Source: a bacterium (GTDB lineage Bacteria > Pseudomonadota > Alphaproteobacteria > Rhizobiales > Aestuariivirgaceae). Taken from it: DNA of 64,000 nt. The notes beneath the pieces were generated by a model that saw only the letters and a program-made list of their open reading frames with translations, had not been told where the DNA came from and did no database searches. Below are positions 36,913 through 45,498 of the stretch, in pieces. Location: positions 1 to 64,000 of the forward strand of contig JALHQC010000008.1 of the NCBI GenBank assembly GCA_022842165.1, written 5' to 3'. Position numbers and translations under genes: made by a program. How positions within the stretch are numbered: the first letter of the stretch is position 1; each line of letters begins with the position of its first letter.

Positions 36913-37638
36913 ATGCAATATCTCGCCAATCCGACACGCTTCCTGAAACTCGCCAACGCCGTGCTGCCCTTTGTGTGGGCGATTGCCGTCGCGCTGCTGA
37001 TCCTCGGCCTTTACGGCGCGCTGGCAACGGCACCTGCGGATTACCAGCAGGGCGAAACCGTGCGCATCATGTATGTGCATGTGCCGGCCGCCTGGATGGC
37101 GCTGTTCGTTTATGTGGTGATGGCGCTGGCGAGTGCGGTGGCGATCATCTTCCGCCACCCCTTGGCCGATGCGGCGGCGAAGACCGCGGCCCCTATCGGA
37201 GCTGTCTTCTGTTTCCTCTCGCTGGCGACCGGCTCGCTCTGGGGCCAGCCCATGTGGGGAACCTGGTGGCAGTGGGGCGATGCGCGGCTGACTTCGATGT
37301 TCGTGCTGCTGCTGCTCTATATCGGCTACATTGCGATCTGGGCGGCGATCGACGAGCCGCACCGCGCCGCCATGATCGCGCGCGTCGTGGCGCTGGTCGG
37401 CGTCATCAACATTCCGATCATCAAGTTTTCGGTGGACTGGTGGAACACGCTGCACCAGCCGGCAAGCGTGTTCCGCATGGATGGCCCGTCGATCGCGCCT
37501 TCGATGTTGTGGCCGCTTCTGGTCATGGGGCTGGCCTACTCTTTCCTGTTCCTCGCCCTGCACCTGACCTCGATCCGCGCCGAGATCGCCGCCCGCAAGA
37601 TCCGCCAGATCCAGATCGCCGAGATCGGAGAGCGCTGA
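36913..37638 (+). CDS. ccmC: Heme ABC transporter permease CcmC
   Basis: A 241-residue six-helix membrane protein that loads heme on CcmE. The tryptophan-rich heme-handling motif is present (WGQPMWGTWWQWGDARLTSM), flanked by conserved histidines in 'IMYVHVPAAWMA' and 'WWNTLHQPAS'. The stop shares one base with the ccmD ATG. Confidence 0.96.
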   Translation: MQYLANPTRFLKLANAVLPFVWAIAVALLILGLYGALATAPADYQQGETVRIMYVHVPAAWMALFVYVVMALASAVAIIFRHPLADAAAKTAAPIGAVFCFLSLATGSLWGQPMWGTWWQWGDARLTSMFVLLLLYIGYIAIWAAIDEPHRAAMIARVVALVGVINIPIIKFSVDWWNTLHQPASVFRMDGPSIAPSMLWPLLVMGLAYSFLFLALHLTSIRAEIAARKIRQIQIAEIGER

Positions 37639-37796
37639 TGGATTTCTCCGACAAGCATATCGAATTCATCCTCGCATCCTATGCGCTGTCCTTCCTCTTG
37701 ATCTGTGGGCTGACGATCTACGTCATCGTGCGGGACAGAAGGCTCCGCGCCGAGGCCGAGCGCCTCGACAAGCTGCGCCGCAAGGAAAACACATGA
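37638..37796 (+). CDS. ccmD: Heme exporter protein CcmD
   Basis: A 52-residue protein with one transmembrane helix (FILASYALSFLLICGLTIYVIV) and a basic, helical C-terminus (RDRRLRAEAERLDKLRRKE). Length, topology and place between ccmC and ccmG identify it as CcmD, which aids release of holo-CcmE. It overlaps ccmC by 1 bp and ccmG by 4 bp. Confidence 0.9.
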   Translation: MDFSDKHIEFILASYALSFLLICGLTIYVIVRDRRLRAEAERLDKLRRKENT

Positions 37797-38392
37797 ACAA
37801 GGCCGAACCCGAACAGCAACAGGAACCGCAACGCTCGCGGCTGTGGATCGCGCTGATCCCTGTCGTGGCCTTCGCGGCGCTCGCGGCCTTGTTCTGGCGC
37901 GGGCTGTCGGGCAATCCATCCGAAATTCCCTCCGCCCTCATCAACAAGCCCGTGCCTGAATTTTCGCTCCCCGCCATCGAAGGGCTGGGGCCGCCCGGTT
38001 TTGACACGGCGGCGCTGAAACAGGGTGGCGTGACGCTCGTCAATGTCTGGGCTTCGTGGTGCGGGCCGTGCCGGGTGGAGCATCCATTCCTGATGGAACT
38101 CTCGAAGCGCAGCGACGTGAAACTCTTGGGCCTCAATTACAAGGACGATCCGGAAAACGCGCGGCGCTTTCTTGGCACACTTGGCCAGCCCTATGCCGCC
38201 GTGGGCGCCGACCAGGCGGGCCGCGCCGCAGTGGACTGGGGCGTCTATGGCGTGCCGGAAACCTTCGTCATCGATGGCACCGGCATGATCCGCTACAAGT
38301 TCATCGGGCCGCTGAGTGCGGAAACCGTGGTCTCCGTCCTCAACCCGGAAATCGAGAAGGCCAGGACGCCGCTGCCGGCTGCAGCGCAATGA
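37793..38392 (+). CDS. ccmG: Cytochrome c biogenesis thiol:disulfide oxidoreductase CcmG/DsbE
   Basis: A 199-residue membrane-anchored thioredoxin. It has an N-terminal helix (LWIALIPVVAFAALAALFW), the active site 'WASWCGPCRVEHP', the CcmG loop 'GLNYKDDPENARRFL' and the cis-Pro region 'YGVPETFVIDGTG'. It keeps apocytochrome c CXXCH thiols reduced in the periplasm. The last base pairs overlap the following lyase-like gene (ATGA). Confidence 0.95.
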   Translation: MNKAEPEQQQEPQRSRLWIALIPVVAFAALAALFWRGLSGNPSEIPSALINKPVPEFSLPAIEGLGPPGFDTAALKQGGVTLVNVWASWCGPCRVEHPFLMELSKRSDVKLLGLNYKDDPENARRFLGTLGQPYAAVGADQAGRAAVDWGVYGVPETFVIDGTGMIRYKFIGPLSAETVVSVLNPEIEKARTPLPAAAQ

Positions 38393-39816
38393 CCGTCGTG
38401 CTCGACTGCCGCGCCGACTTGACGCTGGAATCCCTGTGGCGCGTGGCATGGCATGGCGAGACTGTGCGGCTCGGCGATGCTGCAAACCGGAAGATTGCCG
38501 CCGCGCGCGCCGATTTCGTGGAGCTGATCGAGCGTGAGGATATCACCATCTACGGCGTCAACACCGACTATGGCCACATGGCCAAGCGCCGCCTGACGCC
38601 GGACGAGCGCAAGATGCAGGCCGGGGCGCCGACACACCATCGCGCGGCATCATGGGGCGAACCGCTTCCCGATCGCGTGTCGCGGGCCATCGTCTTCGCG
38701 CGTCTTGCCAACATCATCGAAGGCCATGCGGCACTCTCGCCCCATGTCGCGGATGCCGTGGTGGCGATGCTGGACCACGGGACCCTGCCGCAGGTTCCTG
38801 CGCGGGGACAGGGCGGCGCGGGCGAAATTCTCTCGCTGTCTCATCTTTTCCTCGATCTGACGCGGCGCGTGGAGCTTGCCGAAAAGGACATGCTGTCGCT
38901 GGTCAACGGGTCGCCCGCGGCGGCGGCACTCGTGGCGGATGCCGCACTCTCCGCCAAGACCCGGATCGAAGTCGCGGCTGAGGTTTTCGCCTTTGCCGCG
39001 GAAGCCTTCAATGCGCCGCTGGGGCATTTCGCCGAGGAGCTCGAAACCCTGTGGCAGAACCCGCATGACGCCTGGGCGCTGCGGACGCTCCGTATACTGA
39101 TCGGCGGCGGCCATGGGGGGCCAAGGCGGCCTTATCAGGCACCCGTCTCGATCCGCATCATGCCGCGCATGCTGGGGGAAGCCCACCGCGCGCAACGTGC
39201 AGCGGAAACCATTGCGCGCCAGTCCCTTGCCGCGGTGAGCGACAACCCCGTTGTATTTCCTGCAGGCGAGCGCCTCGGCGATGACGCCGTGGTCTCGACG
39301 GGAGGCTATCACAATGCCCAGGCGCCCGCTGCGATGGATGCGCTCACCGCCGCCTATGCCAACCTCGGCATCATCGCGTCACGCGTCGCGGCAAAGCTTC
39401 AGGATCCTGCCGTGTCGCTGCTGCCGCCGTTTCTCGGCTATCCGGAGGGGAGAAGCTATCTCGGCTGTCTTGCCATGGCGATGGTGGGCTATGAGGAAGA
39501 AATGCGGGCGCTGGCGATGCCCACGCTGCTGCCCGGTTCCGAGTCGGGCGGCTTCGGCCAGGACGATGTGGCCTCGCCGGTCTTTGCAGCCTGGAGCAAG
39601 CACGAGAAGGCAGGCGAACTCCTGGAACTTGCACTTGCAACACTCGCACCCGTCGCGGCCCGCGCCTACAGCGTAACAGGGCGGCCCGTGCCAGCCCTGC
39701 TGACGGGACTGGCAGAAGAAGTTACGGCCCATTTTCCGGACAATGGCGGAACCGACGCGCTGGGCCCGCACTGCGCGGCACTTGCCTCCTGCCTCCGCGC
39801 ACGCATCTATCGCTGA
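38389..39816 (+). CDS. Histidine/phenylalanine ammonia-lyase fold protein lacking the MIO triad
   Basis: A 475-residue member of the aromatic amino acid lyase family. Family landmarks are 'TIYGVNTDYGHMAKRRL' (catalytic Tyr55 loop), 'LANIIEGHAALSPHVADAVVAMLDHGTLPQVP', 'SLVNGSPAAAAL', 'RRPYQAPVSIRIMPRMLGEAHR', 'AVSDNPVVFP' and 'STGGYHNAQAP'. The Ala-Ser-Gly triad that cyclises into the electrophilic MIO cofactor is replaced: the region reads 'GQGGAGEILSLSHL', one residue shorter, with Gly143-Ala144-Gly145 at the triad. Classical ammonia-lyase chemistry is therefore unlikely. The ATG overlaps the ccmG stop by 4 bp, so it is translated with the ccm operon. Function unknown. Confidence 0.82.
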   Translation: MTVVLDCRADLTLESLWRVAWHGETVRLGDAANRKIAAARADFVELIEREDITIYGVNTDYGHMAKRRLTPDERKMQAGAPTHHRAASWGEPLPDRVSRAIVFARLANIIEGHAALSPHVADAVVAMLDHGTLPQVPARGQGGAGEILSLSHLFLDLTRRVELAEKDMLSLVNGSPAAAALVADAALSAKTRIEVAAEVFAFAAEAFNAPLGHFAEELETLWQNPHDAWALRTLRILIGGGHGGPRRPYQAPVSIRIMPRMLGEAHRAQRAAETIARQSLAAVSDNPVVFPAGERLGDDAVVSTGGYHNAQAPAAMDALTAAYANLGIIASRVAAKLQDPAVSLLPPFLGYPEGRSYLGCLAMAMVGYEEEMRALAMPTLLPGSESGGFGQDDVASPVFAAWSKHEKAGELLELALATLAPVAARAYSVTGRPVPALLTGLAEEVTAHFPDNGGTDALGPHCAALASCLRARIYR

Positions 39817-39822
39817 TCAAGA

Positions 39823-39850
39823 AAAGAGCCGGAGGATGCTCCGGCTTTCT
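39823..39850. terminator. Bidirectional terminator between the ccm operon and marR
   Basis: A 7-bp GC-rich stem agccgga/tccggct with a 6-base loop, extended by A-T and G-T pairs and flanked by A-rich (gaaaag) and T-rich (ctttct) sides, lies between two convergent genes. Confidence 0.7.
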
Positions 39851-39871
39851 CACGTGACGGCTTCCGGCCCC

Positions 39872-40372
39872 TCAGGCGCGCCTGCGCGACTTGATCTTGC
39901 GGGCGGGCTTCGGCGGTTCCTTTTCCTCGATCTTGTCCATCTCGGCGGCCAGGATCGCGAGATTGTCGATAAAGGTCTTGCGGTCGGCCGATGAGATCAG
40001 CGAGAGCACCTGCCGGTCGACCTCGTCGGCGCCGGGCTGCGCCGACTTCAGCATCTTCTTGCCGATCGCGGTGATGCGGATCGCATTGGTGCGGCCATCG
40101 TCCTTGGTGCGCTTGCGCTGCAGATAGCCCTGGGCCAGAAGCCTGGCCACGAGATCGGCCAGCGTCGAGCGGTCGATGCCTGTGAGCTTCACCAGTTCCG
40201 TCTGGCTCTTGCCGTCATTGTTGTCGACCGCGAGAAGCACGGTGAACTGGCGGTGCGTGAGCCCCGACTTGCCGACTTCTCCCATGTAGATCAGATTTGC
40301 ATACTGCGCCGCGCGTTTCAGCAAATGCGATGGTGAACGCGAGAACTGTTTCACGTCCTTGGTTGTCGTCAT
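39872..40372 (-). CDS. MarR-family transcriptional regulator
   Basis: A 166-residue winged-helix regulator: 'LTHRQFTVLLAVDNNDGKSQTELVKLTGIDRSTLADLVARLLAQGYLQRKRTKDDGRTNAIRITAIGKKML' in parts, with the D-x-R wing (DDGRTNAI). The C-terminus is lysine/arginine-rich (KPARKIKSRRR). The target is unknown; a Nudix hydrolase lies divergently upstream. Direct repeats near 40391-40427 may be its operator. Confidence 0.9.
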   Translation of the reverse strand: MTTTKDVKQFSRSPSHLLKRAAQYANLIYMGEVGKSGLTHRQFTVLLAVDNNDGKSQTELVKLTGIDRSTLADLVARLLAQGYLQRKRTKDDGRTNAIRITAIGKKMLKSAQPGADEVDRQVLSLISSADRKTFIDNLAILAAEMDKIEEKEPPKPARKIKSRRRA

Positions 40373-40390
40373 ATGCCCCTTCTCCTGCCC

Positions 40391-40427
40391 GCCGGCCGAT
40401 CTAACGTGGATCAGCCGGTCGATCTAC
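40391..40427. promoter_or_regulatory. Direct repeats upstream of marR, candidate operator
   Basis: Two 15-base near-copies, gccggccgatctaac (40391-40405) and gccggtcgatctacc (40413-40427), are spaced 22 bp apart, about two helical turns, directly upstream of the marR-family gene. Autoregulation by that protein is an inference. Confidence 0.3.
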
Positions 40428-40621
40428 CCTGTTGCCTGCCGCCGGCTTTGCTTTTGTCCTGCAGGGTGGAAGTTTGCCTCTCCACCAGAGCCGCGTTGAT
40501 CTAGCGGCTTGAAAATTCTGCTGCAAGCGAAAAGAAATCCGGTAATTCTCGAACGGATGCCCCTGCTCCTGAATTCAGTTAAGATGATCCGGACACGGAA
40601 TGCAACACTTGACAAGCGACG

Positions 40622-41164
40622 ATGATGCCATCCAAATCCATTGAATTTCAGCGTCATGTGCCCGATGGCGACACGCATGAACGCGACGTTTGCACAACAT
40701 GCGGGTTCGTCAACTATGTGAACCCCAAGATCGTGACGGGTTCCATCGTGAGGCATGATGGCCGCATTCTCATGTGCCGCCGCGCCATCGAGCCGCGCGT
40801 CGGATACTGGACGCTTCCCGCAGGCTTCATGGAGGTGGGCGAGACCGCCGAGCAGGCCGCACGGCGCGAGGCGATGGAAGAGGCCAATGCTGCAATCGTC
40901 ATCGACCGCCTGCTGGCCGTCTATTCGATCCCCAGGATCGCGCAGGTGCAGATCATGTATCTGGCGCATCTTGAGGAAGATCGCTTTTCGGCCGGTCCCG
41001 AAAGCCTCGAGGTAATGCTTGCAAGCTGGGACGACATGCCATGGAACGATCTCGCCTTCCCCTCGGTGCGCTGGGCGCTGGAACAATACCGCAGCGTGGA
41101 AAGCCGCGAAGAGTTTCCGCCCTTCACCAATCCGCCGGGAGAGTTTGGCGATGGGAAGCCTTAA
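40622..41164 (+). CDS. Nudix hydrolase
   Basis: A 180-residue Nudix protein with an intact box (GFMEVGETAEQAARREAMEEANA). The N-terminus has a half zinc-ribbon-like pair of cysteines (VCTTCGFVNYVNPK) followed by 'VTGSIVRHDGRILMCRRAIEPRVGYWTLPAG', as in ADP-ribose/NADH pyrophosphatase-like groups. The substrate cannot be assigned. Its 3' end overlaps the convergent yciB by 4 bp. Either of two adjacent ATGs (40622, 40625) may be used. Confidence 0.88.
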   Translation: MMPSKSIEFQRHVPDGDTHERDVCTTCGFVNYVNPKIVTGSIVRHDGRILMCRRAIEPRVGYWTLPAGFMEVGETAEQAARREAMEEANAAIVIDRLLAVYSIPRIAQVQIMYLAHLEEDRFSAGPESLEVMLASWDDMPWNDLAFPSVRWALEQYRSVESREEFPPFTNPPGEFGDGKP

Positions 41165-41742
41165 GTCTTCGCCTCGTCGTCTTGCATGTGCCTGGCCATG
41201 AAGGGAGCGTTTGCAAGCGCGAAGACCAGTGTGAGCGGCAGCAGGCCGAAGACCTTGAAGTTCACCCACTGGTCGGTGGTGAATGTGCGCCACACGATTT
41301 CATTGAGGCCCGCCATGGCGAAGAAGAATATGCCCCAGCGGATCGACAGCGTGCGCCAGGCCTCCTCAGGCAGCTTCATGGCCTCGCCCATGATGAGCTT
41401 GAGGTAGCTCTTGCCGAAGGCCACGCCGCCCAGCAGCACTGCGCCGAACAGCGCGTTGATGAGCGTCACCTTCACCTTGATGAACAGATCGCTGTGGAGG
41501 TAGAGCGTCAGCGCGCCAAACAGAGCAACGAAGATCGCCGAGACCAGCGGCACCATGGCGATCTTGCGCGTCAACGCCCAGGACACGCCGAGCGCGATGA
41601 CGGTCGCCACCATGAAGATGCCGGTACCCCAGAAGATGCCACCCTTCCAGTTGCCGATGAAGAAGCAAACGAGCGGCCCCATCTCGATCAGCAGCTTGAG
41701 GCCCTGCCCCATCTTCTTCGGGCTCTCGGTCGTTTCGTTCAT
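41161..41742 (-). CDS. yciB: Inner membrane septation protein A family (YciB/IspZ)
   Basis: A 193-residue membrane protein with five hydrophobic segments. Family marks are 'LIEMGPLVCFFIGN', 'GIFWGTGIFMVATVIAL', 'IKVKVTLINALFGAVLLGG' and 'WGIFFFAMAGLNEIVWRTFTTDQWVNFKVFGLLPLTLVFAL'. The family affects membrane and septum integrity. It overlaps ftsY by 4 bp, an order conserved in Hyphomicrobiales. Confidence 0.93.
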   Translation of the reverse strand: MNETTESPKKMGQGLKLLIEMGPLVCFFIGNWKGGIFWGTGIFMVATVIALGVSWALTRKIAMVPLVSAIFVALFGALTLYLHSDLFIKVKVTLINALFGAVLLGGVAFGKSYLKLIMGEAMKLPEEAWRTLSIRWGIFFFAMAGLNEIVWRTFTTDQWVNFKVFGLLPLTLVFALANAPFMARHMQDDEAKT

Positions 41743-43316
41743 CTGTCCTCCAACCCGGCAATGGCGCGCGCGAAACCTTCGGCCTCGAAGGGCTGAAGAT
41801 CCTCGATCTTCTCGCCCACACCGATGGCGTGAACCGGCAGCTTGAATTTTTCCGCTATGGCAACGAGGATGCCGCCGCGCGCCGTGCCATCGAGCTTGGT
41901 CATGATGATGCCGGTGACACCCGCGACCTTCGTGAAGATGTCGGCCTGTTGCATGGCGTTCTGACCCGTGGTGGCATCGAGAACCAGCAGCACGGCATGG
42001 GGTGCGTTCTCGTCCTGCTTCTTGATGACGCGAACGATCTTGTCGAGCTCGTCCATGAGGTATTGCTTGTTCTGAAGCCGGCCGGCGGTGTCGATGAAGA
42101 GAATGTCGGTGCCATTCTCCTTTGCTTCCTTCATGGCATCAAACGCGAGGCCCGAGGCATCCGCCCCCGTGGGCCGCGACACGACCTTGGCGCCGATGCG
42201 CCCGCCCCAGACGGTGAGCTGCTCGATGGCCGCGGCACGGAACGTGTCACACGCGGCGAACATCACGCCGAAGCCTTCCGCCCGCGCGATCGCGCCCAGC
42301 TTGCCGATGGTGGTCGTCTTGCCGGCGCCATTGACGCCGACGACGAGGATGATGAAGGGCTTCTCCGCGCCGAAGTTGAACGGCACCTCGACGGGCTTCA
42401 GCACTTTCGAAACCTCGGAGGCGAGGATGCGCTTCACTTCCTCGGGGTCGATCTCCTTGTCGTAGCGCCCGGTGGCAACCGCCTTGACGATCCGCTCCGC
42501 CATGGGCAAGCCCAGATCGGCCTGCAGCAGCACGTCTTCCAGATCCTGCAGCGTCTCCTTGTCGAGCTTGCGCTTCGTGAAGATCGAGGTGATCGACCCG
42601 GTGATCGACTTCGAGGATTTCGAAAGGCCTTCGGAAAGCCGCGCGAACCAGCCGCGGCGCTGGGCGCGCTCTTCGGCAACAGCGGGCGCGGGAGCAGGTG
42701 GTGGCGGAGACGGTTCGGGCTGGGGCTCAGGTTCCGGTACAGCTACTTCGGCAACAGGCGGCGTTTCTGGCTGCGGCTCAGGCTCCGGTGCTGGCGGCTC
42801 GGTGATGGGTTCGGGTTCAGGCGACGGCGGAAGTTCCGGTTCAGGAGGAGGTGCCGGCGGTTCCTCGACCGGTGGTGTAACAGGCTCCGGCGGAGGCTCG
42901 ATTTCGGGCTTTGGCTGTGCTGCTTTCTTCGCAGCAGGCCTCTTCGGCTCGGGCTTCTTTGGTTCAGGCTTGGCTTTCGCCTTCGGTTCAGGCTTCTTCG
43001 GTTCAGGTTTCCTGCTAGAAGCCTTCTTCGCCTTTGGCTCAGGCTCTGCAACAGGTTCCGGCACGGCCACCGTTTCAGCAATGGCCGGAACAGGTTCAGG
43101 CTCCCATTCGATGATGGCTACTGGCTCAGGTTCAGGCGGCGCAGGTTCGCGTTCGGGCTCCGGTGCGGGCGGAGGCTCCGGCTCAGCAACCGGTTCGGGT
43201 TCGGGAACAGGCTCCACTTCCGGCGCCGGCAGCGCTTCGAGTTCGGCGGGCGGAGGCGGTGCCTCTTCTTCCTTCTTGCCGATGACGCGGTTGAAGAGCT
43301 TTTTGAAAAAACTCAT
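41739..43316 (-). CDS. ftsY: Signal recognition particle receptor FtsY
   Basis: A 525-residue SRP receptor GTPase. The C-terminal NG domain (from about residue 225) has G1 'VVGVNGAGKTTTIGKLG', 'DTFRAAAIEQL', G3 'DTAGRLQNK' and G4 'TKLDGTARGG'. The N-terminal A region (about residues 15-215) is a long stretch of Pro/Glu repeats with lysine-rich islands, much longer than the core protein needs. FtsY docks Ffh-ribosome complexes at the membrane; ffh is 7 kb away at 50115. It overlaps mtaB and yciB by 4 bp each. Confidence 0.96.
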   Translation of the reverse strand: MSFFKKLFNRVIGKKEEEAPPPPAELEALPAPEVEPVPEPEPVAEPEPPPAPEPEREPAPPEPEPVAIIEWEPEPVPAIAETVAVPEPVAEPEPKAKKASSRKPEPKKPEPKAKAKPEPKKPEPKRPAAKKAAQPKPEIEPPPEPVTPPVEEPPAPPPEPELPPSPEPEPITEPPAPEPEPQPETPPVAEVAVPEPEPQPEPSPPPPAPAPAVAEERAQRRGWFARLSEGLSKSSKSITGSITSIFTKRKLDKETLQDLEDVLLQADLGLPMAERIVKAVATGRYDKEIDPEEVKRILASEVSKVLKPVEVPFNFGAEKPFIILVVGVNGAGKTTTIGKLGAIARAEGFGVMFAACDTFRAAAIEQLTVWGGRIGAKVVSRPTGADASGLAFDAMKEAKENGTDILFIDTAGRLQNKQYLMDELDKIVRVIKKQDENAPHAVLLVLDATTGQNAMQQADIFTKVAGVTGIIMTKLDGTARGGILVAIAEKFKLPVHAIGVGEKIEDLQPFEAEGFARAIAGLEDR

Positions 43317-44560
43317 GCCGCGAGCCTCGCTTCGAGGTGCGATGCGCCGCGACCGGTGACTTCAGCCTTCACGATGGCGCCGGGCGACATGCGGCTTGCA
43401 AACTTCACCTGCGCGAAATGCTCGGTGCGCCCCATGGCTTCGGTTTCAACCAGCACCTGCCGCATGGCACCGACTTCGGAGGCGAGGAAACTGTCGAGCC
43501 GCGCCTGCCCCTTGGCGCGCAGCAGCGCGGCGCGTTCCTTGATGATCGCCTTCTCAAGCTGCGGCATGCGTTCGGCGGGCGTGCCGGGGCGCGGCGAAAA
43601 GGGAAAGACGTGGAGATAGGTGAGGCCGCAATCATCGACGATCCTCATCGAGTTGGCGAACATCTCGTCCGTCTCGGTCGGGAAGCCTGCAATGATGTCG
43701 GCGCCGAAGACGATGCCGGGGCGGCGTTGGCGGAGTTCGCTGCAAAACGCAATCGAATCCTCGCGCGCATGGCGGCGCTTCATGCGCTTCAGGATCATGT
43801 TGTCGCCGGACTGCAGCGAGAGATGGATATGCGGCATGATCCGCTCTTCGCCGGCGATAACATCCATCAGCTCCGGATCGGCCTCGATGGAATCGATGGA
43901 GGAGAGCCGCAGCCGCTTCAGTTCAGGCACCATGCGGAGGATGCGGGAGGATAAGCTGCCGAGCTTTGGCGTGCCGTCGAGGTCTGCCCCCCATGAGGTG
44001 AGATCGACGCCGGTCAGTACCACTTCGGAATAGCCCGATGCCACCAGGCGGCGCACTTGTTCCACCACATCCATTGCCGCAATCGAGCGCGAGTTGCCGC
44101 GGCCAAACGGAATGATGCAGAAGGTGCAGCGATGGTCGCAGCCGTTCTGCACCTGGACGAAGGCGCGGGTACGTTCCTTCAACCCGTCGATCATCTGGGC
44201 CTTCGCGGTCTTCACCGCCATGATGTCGGAGACCGAGACGCGCGCGTTGGCGCCGTGCCGCCAGCTTGCCTCTGCGAGCTTTTCCTCATTGCCCAGCACG
44301 CGGTCGACTTCCGGCATCTTCGCGAACATGCCGGGGTCGGTCTGCGCGGCGCAGCCCGTCACGATGATCTGCGCATCGGGGCTCTCGGCCTTGGCGCGCC
44401 TTATCGCCTGCCGTGCCTGGCGGGTGGCTTCCGCCGTCACCGCGCAGGTGTTGAAGACAATGGCGTTCTCCAGCCCTGCCTTCCCGGCATGGTTCCGCAT
44501 CACCTCGGATTCATAGGTGTTGAGGCGGCAGCCAAAGGTGACGAATTCCGGGCCGGCCAT
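43313..44560 (-). CDS. mtaB: tRNA t6A37 methylthiotransferase MtaB
   Basis: A 415-residue radical SAM methylthiotransferase that makes ms2t6A at tRNA position 37. The N-terminal UPF0004 domain holds three cluster cysteines ('TFGCRLNTYESE', 'NTCAVTAEA', 'TGCAAQTDP'). The radical SAM motif is 'GCDHRCTFCIIPFGRGNSRS'. 'GVDLTSWGAD' and 'HIHLSLQSGDN' are typical of this family. A C-terminal TRAM-like domain follows. It ends in a 4-bp overlap with ftsY. Confidence 0.94.
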   Translation of the reverse strand: MAGPEFVTFGCRLNTYESEVMRNHAGKAGLENAIVFNTCAVTAEATRQARQAIRRAKAESPDAQIIVTGCAAQTDPGMFAKMPEVDRVLGNEEKLAEASWRHGANARVSVSDIMAVKTAKAQMIDGLKERTRAFVQVQNGCDHRCTFCIIPFGRGNSRSIAAMDVVEQVRRLVASGYSEVVLTGVDLTSWGADLDGTPKLGSLSSRILRMVPELKRLRLSSIDSIEADPELMDVIAGEERIMPHIHLSLQSGDNMILKRMKRRHAREDSIAFCSELRQRRPGIVFGADIIAGFPTETDEMFANSMRIVDDCGLTYLHVFPFSPRPGTPAERMPQLEKAIIKERAALLRAKGQARLDSFLASEVGAMRQVLVETEAMGRTEHFAQVKFASRMSPGAIVKAEVTGRGASHLEARLAA

Positions 44561-44563
44561 GGC

Positions 44564-45418
44564 TTAGACCGCCAGATGAGGCGGAAGCTCGCCCTCGAAT
44601 TCGTAAGCGACGGGACCGGTCATCAGGATATGGCCGTCACTCTCGCGGCGTTCCATCATGAGATCGCCGCCGGGCAGCGTGATGGTGGCGCGTGCGTTGA
44701 ACTTGCGGAGCCGGAAGCCCGCCGCCATCACCGCGCAGGCGGCGGTGCCGCAGGCCCTGGTCAAACCTGCACCGCGTTCCCAGACACGGATCTCGGCATG
44801 GTCCTTCGAGTCCACACGCGCCAGCGTGATGTTGGCGCGCTGCGGGAACAGCGGGTGATGTTCCAGCATCGGCCCGACCCTGGCGAGGTCGACCGCATCG
44901 AGACTTTTCACCCAGAAGATGCAGTGCGGATTGCCGACATTGACGACGGAGGGCGAATGGATGAGCGGCTTGTCCGCCGGGCCGACGGCCAGCTCGATAT
45001 AGCGCGTGTCGTGAAACTTCTCCGACAACGGAATATCCTGCCAGTCGAAACGAGGTGCGCCCATGTCCACGGTGACGAGCTTGTCGCCGCCCTTCTCCGC
45101 GATGAGGAAGCCGCCCTTCGTGTCGATGGTGGCGCGGGTCTTGTTCTGCTCGTCGAAGAGGAGGTCGGCGATGCAGCGCGAGGCGTTGCCGCAGCTCTCG
45201 ACTTCCATGCCCTCGTTGTTCCAGATGCGCATGGTGAGGTCGGCTCGGCTCGAGGGTTCGAGCACGATCAGCTGGTCGCAGCCGATGCCGGTCTTGCGGT
45301 CGGCGATGGCACGGGCCTTGTCTTCCGTCATCGCAAGCGGGCTAAGCCTCGCATCGAACACGACAAAATCATTGCCGAGCCCGTTCATCTTGCGGAAATG
45401 CAAGTTGCCGGAATGCAT
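44564..45418 (-). CDS. dapF: Diaminopimelate epimerase
   Basis: A 284-residue enzyme that converts L,L- to meso-diaminopimelate for lysine and peptidoglycan. It has 'KMNGLGNDFVVFD', the two catalytic cysteines in 'VESCGNASRCIADLL' and 'LTRACGTAACAVMAAG', and 'VNVGNPHCIFWV'. ATG 45418 is preferred because AGAGG lies 8 bases upstream; an in-frame ATG at 45436 lacks a ribosome site. It lies 3 bp from mtaB. Confidence 0.95.
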   Translation of the reverse strand: MHSGNLHFRKMNGLGNDFVVFDARLSPLAMTEDKARAIADRKTGIGCDQLIVLEPSSRADLTMRIWNNEGMEVESCGNASRCIADLLFDEQNKTRATIDTKGGFLIAEKGGDKLVTVDMGAPRFDWQDIPLSEKFHDTRYIELAVGPADKPLIHSPSVVNVGNPHCIFWVKSLDAVDLARVGPMLEHHPLFPQRANITLARVDSKDHAEIRVWERGAGLTRACGTAACAVMAAGFRLRKFNARATITLPGGDLMMERRESDGHILMTGPVAYEFEGELPPHLAV

Positions 45419-45498
45419 GTTTGATGCCTCTGTCATGCTGGGGCTTATATGGGAAAACCCGTTGAAAAGGCCAGTGGTTTTGGGCGAGTGTGGCGGGC

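Noticed and set aside
41829-43619. Plus-strand open frame of 596 codons across ftsY, with FRRR-type repeats
   Set aside because: The repeats are the complement of the Pro/Glu repeats of FtsY; no independent support.
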